The notes: generated from the sequence alone by a model not told the origin. Shown: positions 37,179-49,314, numbered from the stretch's first letter. The stretch: DNA of 64,000 nt from Elysia chlorotica (GCA_003991915.1 RQTK01000081.1:235306-299305), one strand, 5' to 3'. Program-made: numbers and translations.

Positions 37179-37976
37179 TTAAATTGAGTATCTATCTTGC
37201 CACACTACTTTTCCTATGGTGTTAAAATACTCAGTGTAGTTGTCCCTGACAAGTTTAGCTTCCTCTGAAGAATTCCTACTCTGTCCTGGTAAGATATCAG
37301 CAACATTGGTGCTGTCCACTCGCAGGCCATTTGCCATTTCATGGGTGCAGGGGTCCTCAGAATCAAGCGATTCAGGCGGGGTGTAATTTGCAGATGCATT
37401 TCTTCGGAGAAAGTTATGTAAAGCACAACACGCAAGAACGACAGAGTCTATATTTTCTGGCTTTAAACTGATCCTTTTCTGTAAGACACCAAAGCGTGAA
37501 ACTAGTATACCGAAGACATTCTCAACCACGCGACGAGCGCGAGAGAGTCGATAATTGAAGATTCTTCTCTGATCATTGAGAAATCTCACGTTGAAAGGTT
37601 TTAAAAAATCCTCCCTCAATGCGAACGCTTCATCAGAGATAAACACATGAGGCAAACCATTGTCTGTATTGACACCTGGCAAATTCAACAAACCTTTAGA
37701 AAGTCTTTGATAGAAATCTGTGTTTTCGATCACTCCGCCATCTGACACTCTTCCGTTTGTCCCAAAATTTACGTACAAAAGCTCATAATTCGCATTAGCG
37801 ATGGCCATAAGCACCATGCTATGAAAACCTTTGTAGTTGTAAAAAAATGACCCAGATCCTGGTGGTGGGGTGATTGCTACGTGTTTCCCATCGACAGCCC
37901 CAAGACAGTTTGGAAACTGCCACATGTCTTCGAAAAGTTTGGCCTGCTGACGCCATTCCTCTTGTGTTGAAGGAAA
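37179..37976 (-). CDS. Harbinger transposase exon 2 (DDE core)
   Basis: The exon follows a TTTTCAG acceptor and encodes FPSTQEEWRQQAKLFEDMWQ and onward to QDRYSI-stop, 265 residues. The DDE_Tnp_4 catalytic core is complete: first Asp in GAVDGKH (about residue 171 of the joined 407-residue protein), second Asp in GRVSDGG (about 221) and Glu in RRVVENVFG (about 294). PHVFISDEAF and LHNFLRR are also typical. No stops or frameshifts are seen. Confidence 0.88.
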   Translation of the reverse strand, partial: FPSTQEEWRQQAKLFEDMWQFPNCLGAVDGKHVAITPPPGSGSFFYNYKGFHSMVLMAIANANYELLYVNFGTNGRVSDGGVIENTDFYQRLSKGLLNLPGVNTDNGLPHVFISDEAFALREDFLKPFNVRFLNDQRRIFNYRLSRARRVVENVFGILVSRFGVLQKRISLKPENIDSVVLACCALHNFLRRNASANYTPPESLDSEDPCTHEMANGLRVDSTNVADILPGQSRNSSEEAKLVRDNYTEYFNTIGKVVWQDRYSI

Positions 37977-38105
37977 CTGAAAATTAAAAACAAAACAAAA
38001 AATTACAAAACGCTATGTGATAATAAAACACAAAAATATGCTTAAATAAATATTATTGGTGCTGTTAACGGGAACAAATATGTTTCTTCTTTACTCCCCA
38101 CCCAG

Positions 38106-38669
38106 ACGCCTTTGTCCCCAACAGCAGAGTCTGCAATGGAGAGCTACGTGGACGCTGAAGAAATCGAGGAGGAGTTGCTGCCACCAGACACGCCGAGTCA
38201 CACCCCCACAGTGCCTGTATCAGAGTCTGCACCTGCTTCCTCGGCCAGCGAAGTACTGGTGTTACCTCAGCCTTCACCAGCTCGTTCAACTGGTCTGGCA
38301 TCAGCAGTTACAACGCCAAATGTTGCAGGCAAGAAAAAAAATACAGGGAGGAAAAGAAATTCAGATGAAGAATTGTTGGGGATCGCTCGCGCAAGACTGC
38401 TGCATCCCCAAATGCCACCGTCTGAGGATCAATATGATGCCTTTGGCAAAAATGTTGCCCACAGGCTTAGAAACCTACCTAACATGCAGCGGATTTATGC
38501 TCAGAAGATAATTTCTGATATTTTATTTGAAGCTGAGGTTGGGAATCTCACCACACAGGCTCAAGGTCAAGGCTTCGTGCCTGTGACATCTGCAGTGGGA
38601 AACAGTGGTACCCGTATTCAAAACAGCTCTGATTTGTATGAATCGTATCGCCAATTTTCTAACTATTGA
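38106..38669 (+). CDS. Harbinger accessory protein exon 2 (BESS-like motif)
   Basis: After a CACCCAG acceptor and in phase 0 with exon 1, 187 residues follow. They comprise a Ser/Thr/Pro-rich acidic linker, a basic patch GKKKNTGRKRNSDEE (possible nuclear signal), then a BESS-like helix pair DQYDAFGKNVAHRLRNLPNM and QRIYAQKIISDILFE. The C-terminus is RQFSNY. The joined protein would be 324 residues, a typical MADF-BESS architecture. Confidence 0.75.
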   Translation, partial: TPLSPTAESAMESYVDAEEIEEELLPPDTPSHTPTVPVSESAPASSASEVLVLPQPSPARSTGLASAVTTPNVAGKKKNTGRKRNSDEELLGIARARLLHPQMPPSEDQYDAFGKNVAHRLRNLPNMQRIYAQKIISDILFEAEVGNLTTQAQGQGFVPVTSAVGNSGTRIQNSSDLYESYRQFSNY

Positions 38670-38737
38670 AAAGAAAATTGGCGAACATTTTTTTTAATGC
38701 AAAAATTTGCTTTTTTTTGGAGGGGGGGGGTGGAGAT

Positions 38738-38884
<147 letters not shown>

Positions 38885-39074
38885 ACACTGATGGAAAATT
38901 TGTACTAGATTTTCAGCTTCTTTTTCTTGCCTCTTTTCAAACATAAGATGATTTCTTTCTTTTATTTTCTGTCCATAATTGATTGTTGTTGAATAAACTT
39001 TTGTCCACGTTTTCAACTTTTGTTTATAGCCTAACTTGTATTATAAAAATAAATGATAAATTCATACTTATTCA

Positions 39075-39513
39075 TCAAGTGCATTTATTACAACGCATCG
39101 TGTTGGTGGAGTACGAGTATTTTTCAATCAAAATTTTACCGTATTGTAGTTTAAAAATAATACATATGGCAGAAGTAATTTAGAGAATACATTACAATAT
39201 CGAAAATGTTTACAAATTAATTGTCAATATAAAATACTAGTTTAATTTTTATGAAAGGAAAAATTACATTACCTTTAAATAATCTTTGACAAGGACCTCA
39301 TGAATTGCAGCGCAGGTTTCAGGGATGATCAGCGATAGAGCTGGTTGGGAAACGCAAGCTGAAAATTTAAGATCTTGATAACTTCGGCCTGTAGGTAACG
39401 AAGAGTGACTGTGAGCCTCTCATGAGGGTTTATAGCAGAGCGCATCACTGTTGATTGTTTAGCTATCAATGGCGACACCAGCGACAATAAATGTAAATAG
39501 GTTTCTTCATCCA
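39075..39513 (-). pseudogene. Tandem partial duplicate of transposase exon 1
   Basis: About 440 bp (39075-39513) repeats 39515-39954 in the same orientation with few differences. The copy includes intron sequence, the GTAATG donor and the last part of exon 1. Its coding part carries a 4-bp deletion (GGCCTGTAGGTAACG against GGCCTGTAGCGAGGTAACG), which shifts the frame and gives LRYLQAEVIKIL in place of LRYLATGRSYQDL. It can act only as an intronic decoy exon. Confidence 0.85.
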
Positions 39514-39709
39514 ATCAAGTGCATTTATTACAACGCATCGTGTTGGTGGAGTACGAGTATTTTTCAATCAAAATTTTACCGTATTGTAGAAAAAAAACAC
39601 ATATGGCAGAAGTAATTGAGAGAAAACATTACAAGATCGAAAATGTTTACAAATTAATTGTCAATATAAAATACTAGTTTAATTTTTATGAAAGGAAAAA
39701 TTACATTAC

Positions 39710-40135
39710 CTTTAAATAATCTTTGACAAGGACCTCATGAATTGCAGCGCAGGTTTCAGGGATGATCAGCGATAGAGCTGGTTGGGAAACGCAAGCTGAA
39801 AATTTAAGATCTTGATAACTTCGGCCTGTAGCGAGGTAACGAAGAGTGACTGTGAGCCTCTCATGAGGGTTTATAGCAGAGCGCATCACTGTTGATTGTT
39901 TAGCTATCAATGGCGACACCAGCGACAATAAATGTAAATAGGTTTCTTCATCCATTCTCATGAAGTTGTTGAAATCTTCTGGGTAGGCTCTTATCTCTTC
40001 TAAAAGATTCACGTGAGAGAAATAATTTCTCTTTAACAACCAGTCTTTGGACCAGATTTTCCGCTTCTTTTTCTTCTTTACATCTTTTAAAATTACAAAA
40101 ATGGCCAAGGTATCGAGAAGTTCTTTGTCATCCAT
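39710..40135 (-). CDS. Harbinger transposase exon 1 (N-terminal)
   Basis: This exon encodes 142 residues starting MDDKELLDTLAIFVILKDVK, a Lys-rich patch KKKKKRKIW, then FNNFMRMDEETYLHLLSLV and PALSLIIPETCAAIHEVLV, the helix-turn-helix-bearing N-terminal region typical of Harbinger nucleases. The donor AAG|GTAATG leads in phase 0 to exon 2, across an intron of about 1.7 kb that holds a (GA)n tract and a partial duplicate of this exon. Confidence 0.82.
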
Positions 40136-40554
40136 TATTACACACGTAAAGCTAGCGCTAAAACTTCAACCGTCGACACACCTTTTGTCGTGACGTGTAA
40201 TAGCTAATCCAGTCGTATGCACACCGTATGCATACTGTGGACCGAATGACAAAATTCAGTCGGATGTATGTTGACGGTCCACATACGACCTGCATACGAC
40301 CGCGTCTGAAGGTGTAATAAGGCCATTAGAAGTGAACATCTGGCTGCTCTGAGAATCATGTTTATAACGCTGATCAGAAAGCAAGGTGCTTTCATAGGAA
40401 TCCTTGTTAAACTTTTTAAAGTTGTTTGTTCTCTTTCTCTATTGCAACCTCCCTTTCCTCTTTTTCTCTTTCTCCTTTTTCTCTTTTCTTTCGCAACCTC
40501 CCTTTCCTCTGTCTCTCTCTTCTTTTTCTCTTTTTTTTTTTTCGTGATCTCCCT

Positions 40555-40556
40555 TT

Positions 40557-40601
<45 letters not shown>

Positions 40602-40681
40602 AAATTCTCTTTTTTTTTTGCAACCTCACTTTCCTCTCTCTCTCTCCTTCCCCTCTCTCTCTCTCTCTCTCTCTCTCTCCT

Positions 40682-40716
<35 letters not shown>
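40555..40716. repeat. (CT)n microsatellite clusters
   Basis: Three CT tracts separated by TTTTTTTTGCAACC-type spacers, within a C/T-rich stretch from 40430. Open frames here are compositional. Confidence 0.9.
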
Positions 40717-40717
<1 letters not shown>

Positions 40718-41162
40718 ATCACCTTCACATTTGCTATGGTCTAAGAGCAAGAGAACACACCTCCAATCGAATAGACGCAGACTCAAGTTTTTTTTAACTT
40801 GCCAAATCAAATTCTTTTCCCTTGAGCAAAGCCTTGACAGTAGAACTTCATTAAAAACCGCTAGGAGCTGTGGAAACATCAGTCTAGGGGGAAGAGCTAT
40901 CTGGTGCTAATTCAAAGAAATTTCTTTTGCCATAAATTTGCCATGCAAACTCCTTTTAGTTTAAGTCTCGGCTGGAATATCAAAGACTTTGACATGGATG
41001 TGTGAATTGTACAGCTGTCTACTCTAGACTGAGAATCATACTAGGTGGGCACAATCGTTTAGTTATGAGAGACTGGGCATCCAATCACTGAAGAGTAGGT
41101 GGGACTTAAACAATTACGCTTGGTGTGTGTTACCACAAACAAGTGAGATAAAGTAATGGGGC

Positions 41163-41790
41163 TGTTAGGGACAAGCTCAGGGTTCGAATCAGTTTATCTC
41201 TTCGACTGCATATTAATTTGTAATCTAAATGTAATATCGACTTGTGTCACATTTATAACGTTTATTAACGAGTACGAACATCAATTAATAAAATGTAAAT
41301 GATTGAACAAGTCAGTTGGTGGCTTGGATCAAGAAATCTATTTTGTTACAGTACAATTTATGAGGAAACAATTAATGGATGTGTAATACAATATAATGTC
41401 AATAATTCTAACAATTATATATAATTATTTATTTTGACTGCATTAAAAACGATTTACTATTATATCTTCTTTTATAAATGACATAAATACACGACACAAC
41501 TCAAACATACCTGGACTGATACCCAGACTTACAAACTGCTCCGCTACATACCGACGCCACAGGGACAAGAGAGGACGACTACGTGAGTACTGCCGCTTTT
41601 ATGGGCGAGTACATGTTTACAACACAGACAGAGAACCAATCATAAATCACCGACAACAACGACGAACCAATTGAATGTTATGAGCAGAAAAATGCTGACG
41701 TGACATTTAAGCAAGGTAGTTATTCATGAATTAGTAAAATTAACACAGATTAGATTTAAGTCATAAAACATAACATAATACTTCCTAACA
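41163..41790 (-). mobile_element. Solo LTR with perfect 5-bp target duplication
   Basis: A 628-bp segment begins TGTTAGGG and ends CTTCCTAACA, and is flanked on both sides by GGGGC (41158-41162 and 41791-41795). Minus orientation is favoured: it then reads TGTTAGGAAG...CCCTAACA with a TATA-like CCATAAAAGCGG and an AATAAAC hexamer further on. No internal retrotransposon sequence is attached, so this is a recombination product (solo LTR). It lies about 0.95 kb before the first visible ITPA exon and is unrelated to the gypsy LTRs at 22-26.6 kb. Confidence 0.75.
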
Positions 41791-42737
41791 GGGGCTACTT
41801 GACATTTACTCAGTAACGCCCCTTTCCAAATAAACATAAAAACCTGTCAACTTAAGAACCCACTATTCTTGTCTCCCGAGAGGCGGATTCTTAGGCTAAG
41901 ACCACTGTGACTTCTATAAATCAGTTGCTGTGCAGTGCCACTTGTTGCTGATCCTATATTTTTTCATTGCTTTTTAAAAAATACCTGCAAGTACAGTGTT
42001 GTTGTTGTTTTTTTAAAGAAATGTAGTTAACCTGTAAACAACATATTGTTATTGCATTTCAATTAAAATTTTTTTTTTTTTTTTGAAATAGATGGCAGGA
42101 TTAGGGATGGGATATTTTTCACCTAGTTGTGAGTTTTATTAATTATCCTATCTGGTCTTTTGTCACGAGTACTTTAATATGATCAAACAAATTATTGAAG
42201 TCAATGAAAAAGACTGGTTCATCCCAATAAAGGTAGGATAAAAATGTTATCTTAGCAGGTGGACGTCGAGAAATTAATGGTGAAACCTCCTTTGGTGAAT
42301 CTTTAAAGTTGCTTAAGTCCATCAGAAATTTGAAGGCATTTTTATAGGACCTGACATGCATCATCGTAAAAAAGCAAATTCATTTATAATAATGATCTTC
42401 CACTATTTTGGTGGCTCATTTGCTTAATATACTAGGCACGTGCAACAGGTGTATATATCCCTATGGAAACCAAGTTTGGATAGATGATTACCATAAACAA
42501 AAACAACATGGGAAGAAGTCATTAAAGCATGGAGCACAACAGCTTGGTCAAACAGCACATGTAGCTGATATCTCTCCTTGTCTTATTTTCATTTGCACAT
42601 GCCATTCTAACTCATATTGCACATTGAACCTGATAATTATTTATATACCTAGTGATTGTGTCATACCCATTATTGGAACATTTCAAGTCTAAAACAATAA
42701 GCTTATCTTTTTTTTTAAACTTATTTTGGTGGTGTAG

Positions 42738-42930
42738 GTGGAAATCCAAGATTTTGATCTGCCAGAGTATCAAGGATCTCCTGAAGAAATTGTCCGTGCC
42801 AAGTGTGAGTTAGCCAGACAACAAGTGAAAGGACCCGTTATGGTTGAAGATGTCAGTCTGTGCTTCAATGCCTTGGGAGGGATGCCTGGACCCTACATCA
42901 AATGGTTCCTGAAAAGCATTGGACCTGCTG
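42738..42930 (+). CDS. ITPA: ITPA penultimate exon
   Basis: The exon runs from a GGTGTAG acceptor to a GCTG|GTGTGT donor, 193 bp, phase 0 to 1. It encodes [13 protein letters not shown] through [10 protein letters not shown] with the [13 protein letters not shown] active-site region. Confidence 0.92.
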
Positions 42931-43699
42931 GTGTGTTGTGATTGAAATTGCTTTGTTTTATTCTTTACTGCCACCTAAAGCTTTACAAAGGAATTCACAT
43001 AACTTTGAACCTACCATTTCATTTTGATGCCTCTAATTTTGTTCTACCGGACCTTTCTCTTGCCTTGTTCTTTGACCTATTGTTAAATCTTTGCAAGTCC
43101 TATGGCTCTTGTTAAATGCCCATATAGTTTTATCTTTTGTCAAAGGCTAATCAATTTTCAGATACATACATCTAATTATTTATTTGATATGCTCTTTTAA
43201 AATATACATTTGTTTCAGGAATTATTTATATATAACAGTTTAAATAAGATAATAATTAGTATAAGATAAGATAATCCTTTATTAATGCCTCAAAAGGAAA
43301 ATTCAAAATTAGGGTTGACCTACAGAGTAGGTTGTTTTTCTTTGTATTTGTCTTGTAACATCCTATTATGTTTTATTATTCAATCTCTCTATCACTACTA
43401 TCTCTCTCCCCCAAGGACTACACAAGATGCTGCATGGCTTTGAAGACAAAAGCGCCTATGCTCAGTGTATATTTGGGTACAGCTCTGGAGAAGAAGGCAG
43501 CACAATTCACATCTTCGATGGTAGATGCAGTGGCAGGATTGTGGAGCCAAGAGGATCTACAGAGTTTGGCTGGGACCCAATCTTCGAACCAGAAGGCTAT
43601 GACAAGACGTATGCAGAAATGGAACCTGCATTAAAAAATTCAATCTCTCATAGATCAAAAGCAATAGCTGCTTTAAGAAAGTTTCTCGATCAATCTTAA
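42738..43699 (+). CDS. ITPA: Inosine triphosphate pyrophosphatase (ITPA), last two exons
   Basis: ITPA hydrolyses ITP, dITP and XTP to monophosphates and pyrophosphate in the cytosol, keeping non-canonical purines out of nucleic acids. Exons 42738-42930 and 43416-43699 join in phase 1 to give 158 residues. Conserved family blocks are all present: [32 protein letters not shown] followed by [49 protein letters not shown] and the C-terminal ISHRSKA. About 35-40 N-terminal residues, including the nucleotide-binding (V/I)TGNxxK motif, are missing. I found no exon for them between 36 kb and 42.7 kb, so the first exon lies further upstream or has been lost. Confidence 0.93.
43416..43699 (+). CDS. 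ITPA: ITPA terminal exon
   Basis: The exon runs from a CCCCAAG acceptor (phase 1) to TAA at 43697-43699. It encodes [17 protein letters not shown] through ALRKFLDQS. The SHR motif that contacts the base in ITPA homologues is intact. Confidence 0.93.
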
Positions 43700-44113
43700 A
43701 GTGTGAATGTTTTACGCTTAGATCTGTTTAGGGAGAATTTGAGGCTTTATGTGGTAAACTTACGTTTAAATTATTGCAAGAAATATTTTTGTGGAGTTAA
43801 AAGCTGCCTGGGAAGCAGGTGACAGAGAGGGATCGGAAAGACTGGAAACTCTCAACAACTGACCCTCATGACAGAAACACCTGGAGATCTGGTGTGAGAT
43901 CAGCCATGCGTGCAGCAAGCCAGCTACCTGGAAGGGGGTCCACTGATGTGGATGTTGCCCCAGTACCTGCACGTTAATCAAAATACCGATGATGATGATG
44001 ATGATGAATATTTGATCACCCACAGAATATTTTCTTTATACTTATTTACAGGTATTACCAATGATAAAGAAAATACTATTTTTTCATTCTCACTGCATCT
44101 TAATCTTACTCTT

Positions 44114-44724
44114 AGGCCAACTCTCCATAGACCACACAGTCCACACCACACACATGCTATGTGTGAGCTGCTCCATTGACGTTTGAAGACACCACACTCA
44201 ATAGCACACTTATCACTCGCCACCATGGATTCTTCTGATGAAGATGCACTGATGATGTTTACAGTTCTAAGAAATAGAAGAAAGAAAAGAAAAAAAAGCA
44301 TGGTATGCGGTGCCGAGAAGACTTTTTATTGAGAACTGAGAGAGGAGACTTTCATGGAACTTTCTGCTCCCTGATGACACTTAAAGATAATTACATTGTT
44401 GTCTATATCCCCCCACACTTGCTTCCTTTGATCTTAATTATGATAATCTGGATGCTTGGGGTCCCAATTTAAGAGCCGGTCTCGTACATATTCAATCACT
44501 TTCTTTCTGCAGTCTTCCATGTTGATTGAATCAGTATTTGATAGACATAACAGTGCACACATCAAACAAGAAACGTGCAATGCTGCAACGCACCTAATGC
44601 AAGTTTCTGTTACCACTGTGAGGTGTGGCCTATGGAGGGTTGTACTCTAAATAGTTGTGTTTATTTTTGTTTCACGCGTGTGAAGGATAAGGTGTGGAGT
44701 GTGTGGTCTATAGAAAGTCGGCCA
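44114..44724. mobile_element. Miniature PIF/Harbinger derivative
   Basis: A left terminus AGGCCAACTCTCCATAGACC (then ACACAGTCCACACC) matches the reverse complement of the right end, TGGCCGACTTTCTATAGACC (then ACACACTCCACACC). Just inside, plus strand 44225-44400 encodes MDSSDEDALMMFTVLRNRRK and, with a shift, ERGDFHGTFCSLM, an N-terminus typical of Harbinger transposases. Minus strand 44434-44530 encodes MEDCRKKVIEYVRDRLLNWD followed by PKHPDYHN, the start of a MADF domain. An internal deletion has removed the rest of both genes. The terminal sequences differ from those of the element at 36-40 kb, so it descends from another subfamily. Confidence 0.7.
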
Positions 44725-47136
44725 TAGAACAGTACATTTTGGACTCTACCAACTAGCTTGTTTATTTAGTTTATTAACTTAAAGCCATGTGTGGCTCAAT
44801 GATGTCTTTACAGCACATTGAACTCCCTCTAACAATACATGATTGTACCAGGATAGTGTTGAGCCAATCACCCCCCTGCCCATCTAGCTACAACTTTCCC
44901 TTTGCTTCTTCAAACTACACAGACGCACACACACTTACACTCATCCAACAATTTAAACTATTAGCTTTATCTCTTTGATCTCCTATCATGCTCAATGGTT
45001 GTCCTTAGCCTGCCCTCCTTTACCCCCTTCCCTGGCCGCTTGCCATTTTTACTCTGTAACCTACCTCTTTCACTGTACACTACACAATATGATATCAGAG
45101 AAGTTTTATTCTTCAGCCACAAGCCGCCAGCAGATCTTTGGGTTTCTAACTTTAAACTCAATTGTCTGGTATACAACATTAGAAGGCTTGAGGCAACTTC
45201 TGGTTTGTTGAATCCGAAGGTGGGTAGGACATTAGTTCAATGAATCAAAAATAGTTTAAGGAAGACAAGTCCAGTATTTTTATCTGTTTGCTGAATGTAG
45301 TGTGTTCTTTGACTACAAGTTTGTTGTATTCGAGTTGGACTGTGGTTGCCTTTCACTGTTTTAGAAAAAGGTGTTTTTATTGAATTGTTTATTGTTATAT
45401 TATAATGTAACAAATGTTGCCTTCACATTTTTTGTGTCTTTTCATGTTACAATTTAAAATACCATCCATTTTATATAACTGCTGGGACCCTATATCATGT
45501 AAAGTGTTTAAAATTGTGGCATGATTGGTACATATAGTAATGTTGATCAATAAAGGTTCCAAATGTTAAATTATTGTAATGTAAAAAATGTTTTTCCTGA
45601 TATTGATTTTTTCTCTCATCTGCTACACATATATGAGGGGAAAAATAGAAAAGGCTTATTTTTTCTTATCTAAAAAGAAAATGGAAATGAAACTTAAATG
45701 TAGCTTTATTGATGCAAACACCTAATAGTAATAAGCCTTTTTACAACACTTATAAAAAAAAAATTGTGCCTTAAATAAAAAAAAAAAAACTTAAATAAGT
45801 TAAAACAGACCTGGTATGGTAATAAGGACCTTCTGACAAAAAAGGCTTAGCAATAGCACTTATCATGTGCACACACAAAAAAATCTTTGTGTTGGGTACA
45901 AAGTAAATAAAGTCGAAAAGATAACTTAAAAGAACTTTAGGTGATCAGATTGCTTATGCTAGATATTTATGTGCAACCTAAAGTTTTGAAAATCATCCAG
46001 TTAGTTCTTCTGATTATATGTACATGTACGGGTAGCAGTTTTAGGTAATGCCCTATATAATTTTTCACAAAATAAAATATATAATATTAATAATATGAAA
46101 TTTAATACCAAAGAAATAATGCAAACCGCCTTGTCTGGATATAACTCAAGTCAAAACTCAATTCAAACTATATTAAATTGACCTGTTATCAATGAGGCAA
46201 AAATCACAACCAAAAGTAGCTGTCTCTGGCAAAATATGAAGCATGTGAATATATATAGCCTAGGGTATGAAACGCATAGCGTGTAGTTGTATGGCCCGTC
46301 AATCTAAAGCATTGAAAAGTAACAGTTAAAATACCGAGAAATTTTGCATGGTAGAAGACATAAGTTTGCTGAAAAAGTCGTTTTCAGATTGTGTTGCACA
46401 TCTGGGATTCACTGGATAAAGGGGTCATAAAACATGACAAGTCGCTCACACTCTCAGTATCTTCCCGTTCTGGACCTATTATAATTGGTCTGCGTAGAGG
46501 ATTTTATTCATCAGTGGGATACCCATGGATATAAAAAATATACATGTATTACTTATTATCGCAGTGTAGCACATGCTTCTCCTCCTCCTCATTATTAATT
46601 CTTCAACACCTTCTTCGTCTTTTCCATTTAATTGCAATAGTTTCTAACATATGGACAATTACCATGTATTACATAAATACTTAGAATATTGAAGAAATCC
46701 GTGTTGTGTATCATTTTACCATATTTATTCTATGTTAAAAGTATGATTTCAGAATAAAATTTACAAACATCATAGCACGCTTACAACAAAATAGAACAAT
46801 ACTACTTAGCCATCCATGTGCAGCACACAAAATTTATATCTTAGTAAACTAGAAGAATATGCAAATATTTCTCTAAGGTTACAAAGTACCTAAAAGCTTA
46901 AATAAAAAAATAACACCCATGGTGATAATTTCCAACATGGTAATGATTTCCAACAACCAACTAAAGTCGTTATAGCATTAAACAGCATATGAAATTAAGT
47001 TCCTCGGGAAATTTTATATTTGGAGAAATAACTTATAATAATAAAACGATGATTTAATCGGCTTGCTTTAAACTGCGTGATAAAATAACAAGTACAGTTT
47101 TGAAAAGTTAACCCTAAAATGTGCACTGGCAATCGG
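44725..47136. other. Region without recognised genes
   Basis: AT-rich sequence between the miniature Harbinger element and the alpha-2/delta 3' flank. An AATAAA at 45549-45554 could serve ITPA but is far from its stop codon. I support no exon here. Confidence 0.5.
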
Positions 47137-47220
47137 TCACGGCACCTGCATCGGGTGAAAAGTCATTGACCTCCCGATGACCACTCCTGAGGCGGTGGTT
47201 GCCGCTGGCTTGTCAGGTGT
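47137..47220 (-). CDS. Candidate terminal coding exon, gene unknown
   Basis: In an AT-rich stretch this GC-richer 84-bp segment reads, after an AATATGCAG acceptor, TPDKPAATTASGVVIGRSMT then FHPMQVP and a stop. Local composition and codon choice look coding, and an intact acceptor is placed at its start. I do not recognise the peptide. It could be the last exon of an alternative transcript of the upstream minus-strand alpha-2/delta gene (it would need a phase-0 donor) or of another gene. The evidence is suggestive only. Confidence 0.3.
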   Translation of the reverse strand, partial: TPDKPAATTASGVVIGRSMTFHPMQVP

Positions 47221-47239
47221 CTGCATATTTAATTCTCAA

Positions 47240-49310
47240 AACTAAAGTGAAAGGAATAAGTGCATTTTCGCCGCCGTGTGTCTCCTACCACACAAAGAAA
47301 AATAATGGTAAGACATTAAAAACATAAATAAAGAGTACACAAACATAATACATGTATATATATATATATATAATTATATATATACAATATTTCTACATTA
47401 TCTTTCATATTTAATTTCTACTGATTATTAGTGCACAGGCTATAAAAATATGCCTCTATTTGATTTAAAAAAAAAAGTAAACATCTAAAAATATCCAAAA
47501 GCTACAACTACTATTTTTTTTTAGCTCATGTATAAATTCAATAAAAATATTTTTGTGTTTTTAATATGGCATTACCAGTAATATCAAAATATAAACTAGC
47601 TTACAGTGCACATTCGTTGTAGGATTCAGCATTCTATTTTTTTTTTAACGTTTTTTTCTTCATCTTAAGAAAAATAAATATGTCATGGAAACAGGCTAAT
47701 TATATAACATTTGTTCACAATTTTCACAATCTGAAAGTACAAAAATTAATAAGTTTCAGATCTAGATTTTTGTTTTAAAAAATGATATTTGGAATGAAAG
47801 GCTGGAATGAAAATTGATTTGCGTGCATTAAAATGTTGACCCCCTTTAAGCAAGTTTTACAATCCACTTACCTGGAACATAATCTCAACTGAGTACAGTG
47901 ACAAAAAAGATAAGCATCAACAAGTCTGACAGGGTGTATCTAACCAAGTACTTTGCTGGGAGATAATTCTAACTCTATGAAAAGTCTCTAACGAATATTA
48001 GTGAAGACATAGGATTTTTTTTTTTTTTTTTTTTTGCTTATGAAGGGCACATCCAACTATGGTGTCAGAAAATTGCTGAAAGGAATGGGAAGAGGATTAA
48101 AAAAAAAAAAAAAATAGACAATTAATGCATTGACTAATACTGTTCACATTTAAATGGCAATACAAAATGGCTAACTTTATCACAATATTACAAATACATA
48201 AAAAATTTCCAATTAAGAAAACTAATGTCCATCCAATGACAGTACAAAGTAAAAAATAATGTACTGCTACAGTTTTTAAAAAAAGTATGTGAGTAAACAG
48301 GAGTTGTGATATGTATATAATATTGCACATTACAAATTGCAAATAGGCTCTGTAAATACTGAAAGTAAAAGAATAGTGGCAATGTAAAAAAAAGTAACTT
48401 CATCATAAAACTTAGGAGTATACTTATGATTATCACAAATAAATTTGACGTACTACATATAAGTTAGTAATAGTTTTATTTGATACATGTATCATATACA
48501 AATATAAATATTGCTTTCAACGATCGAAGTGAAGATGAATACATACCTATTTAAACTTAAGCGTCAAGGAGACTCTTTCTGCTATAAATTACCACATTTT
48601 AAATAGTTAGTACATAGTTATATTTAAAAAGAGAACAGCCATGGTTTTTATCCCTTTCCTGTGAAATTTGTAAAAAAAATATCGTTATCTCAGAAAGTAA
48701 ACATTAAATCCCAGTGCTTTTACTTTTAGGCAATTGTTGTTTTTTTTTTGGCACATTTTACTTTTTAGTTTATTGATTAACTAATAGAAACAAAGTATAA
48801 TACTATGTGAACTTGATTTTGCATTACATAGATTAAGTACAAGCCATCAATTTACCCAACACAGTTATCTGAAGAAAAAAAAAAGCATATTTTGTAGAGA
48901 GATCATTGATATAAAATTTTAAAGTCTGGAACAAATAACCTTCTACATTATTATACAAATTGAGACATTGAAATGAGATCGTGTTATATCAAACTACAGC
49001 CAAATTCTTTGGATTTGTACAAAAAGGACATACAATACAAAGATAATCACATTGATTGACCCTATCAGCCATATTGCACACAGTAAAAAGTATAACGACT
49101 TATAAAAATCCATCCACCTTCTTAGATGCCATCAATAAATATACTTTAATGGAAATAAGCTTTCTCGTGTTAATTTATCTTCCGTAGATAAAAGTTGTAT
49201 TAGTTTTTCACTATTTATGACTGAAAAGACAAGATCTCCTTATGGTTAACAACTGGGAACATATAATTATTTATATATAATATTTTACTGGAGGGCCGCT
49301 ACTAGTAAAA
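47240..49310. other. AT-rich region without recognised genes
   Basis: Long A/T runs and a short (TA)n tract near 47350-47385. Part may be 3' UTR or 3' flank of the alpha-2/delta gene, which ends at 50144 on the minus strand. No coding region is supported. Confidence 0.5.
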
Positions 49311-49314
49311 AAGG

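Noticed and set aside
42408-42692. Open frame as the missing ITPA N-terminus
   Set aside because: No TGNxxK motif or splice donor in a compatible phase; the sequence does not resemble ITPA.
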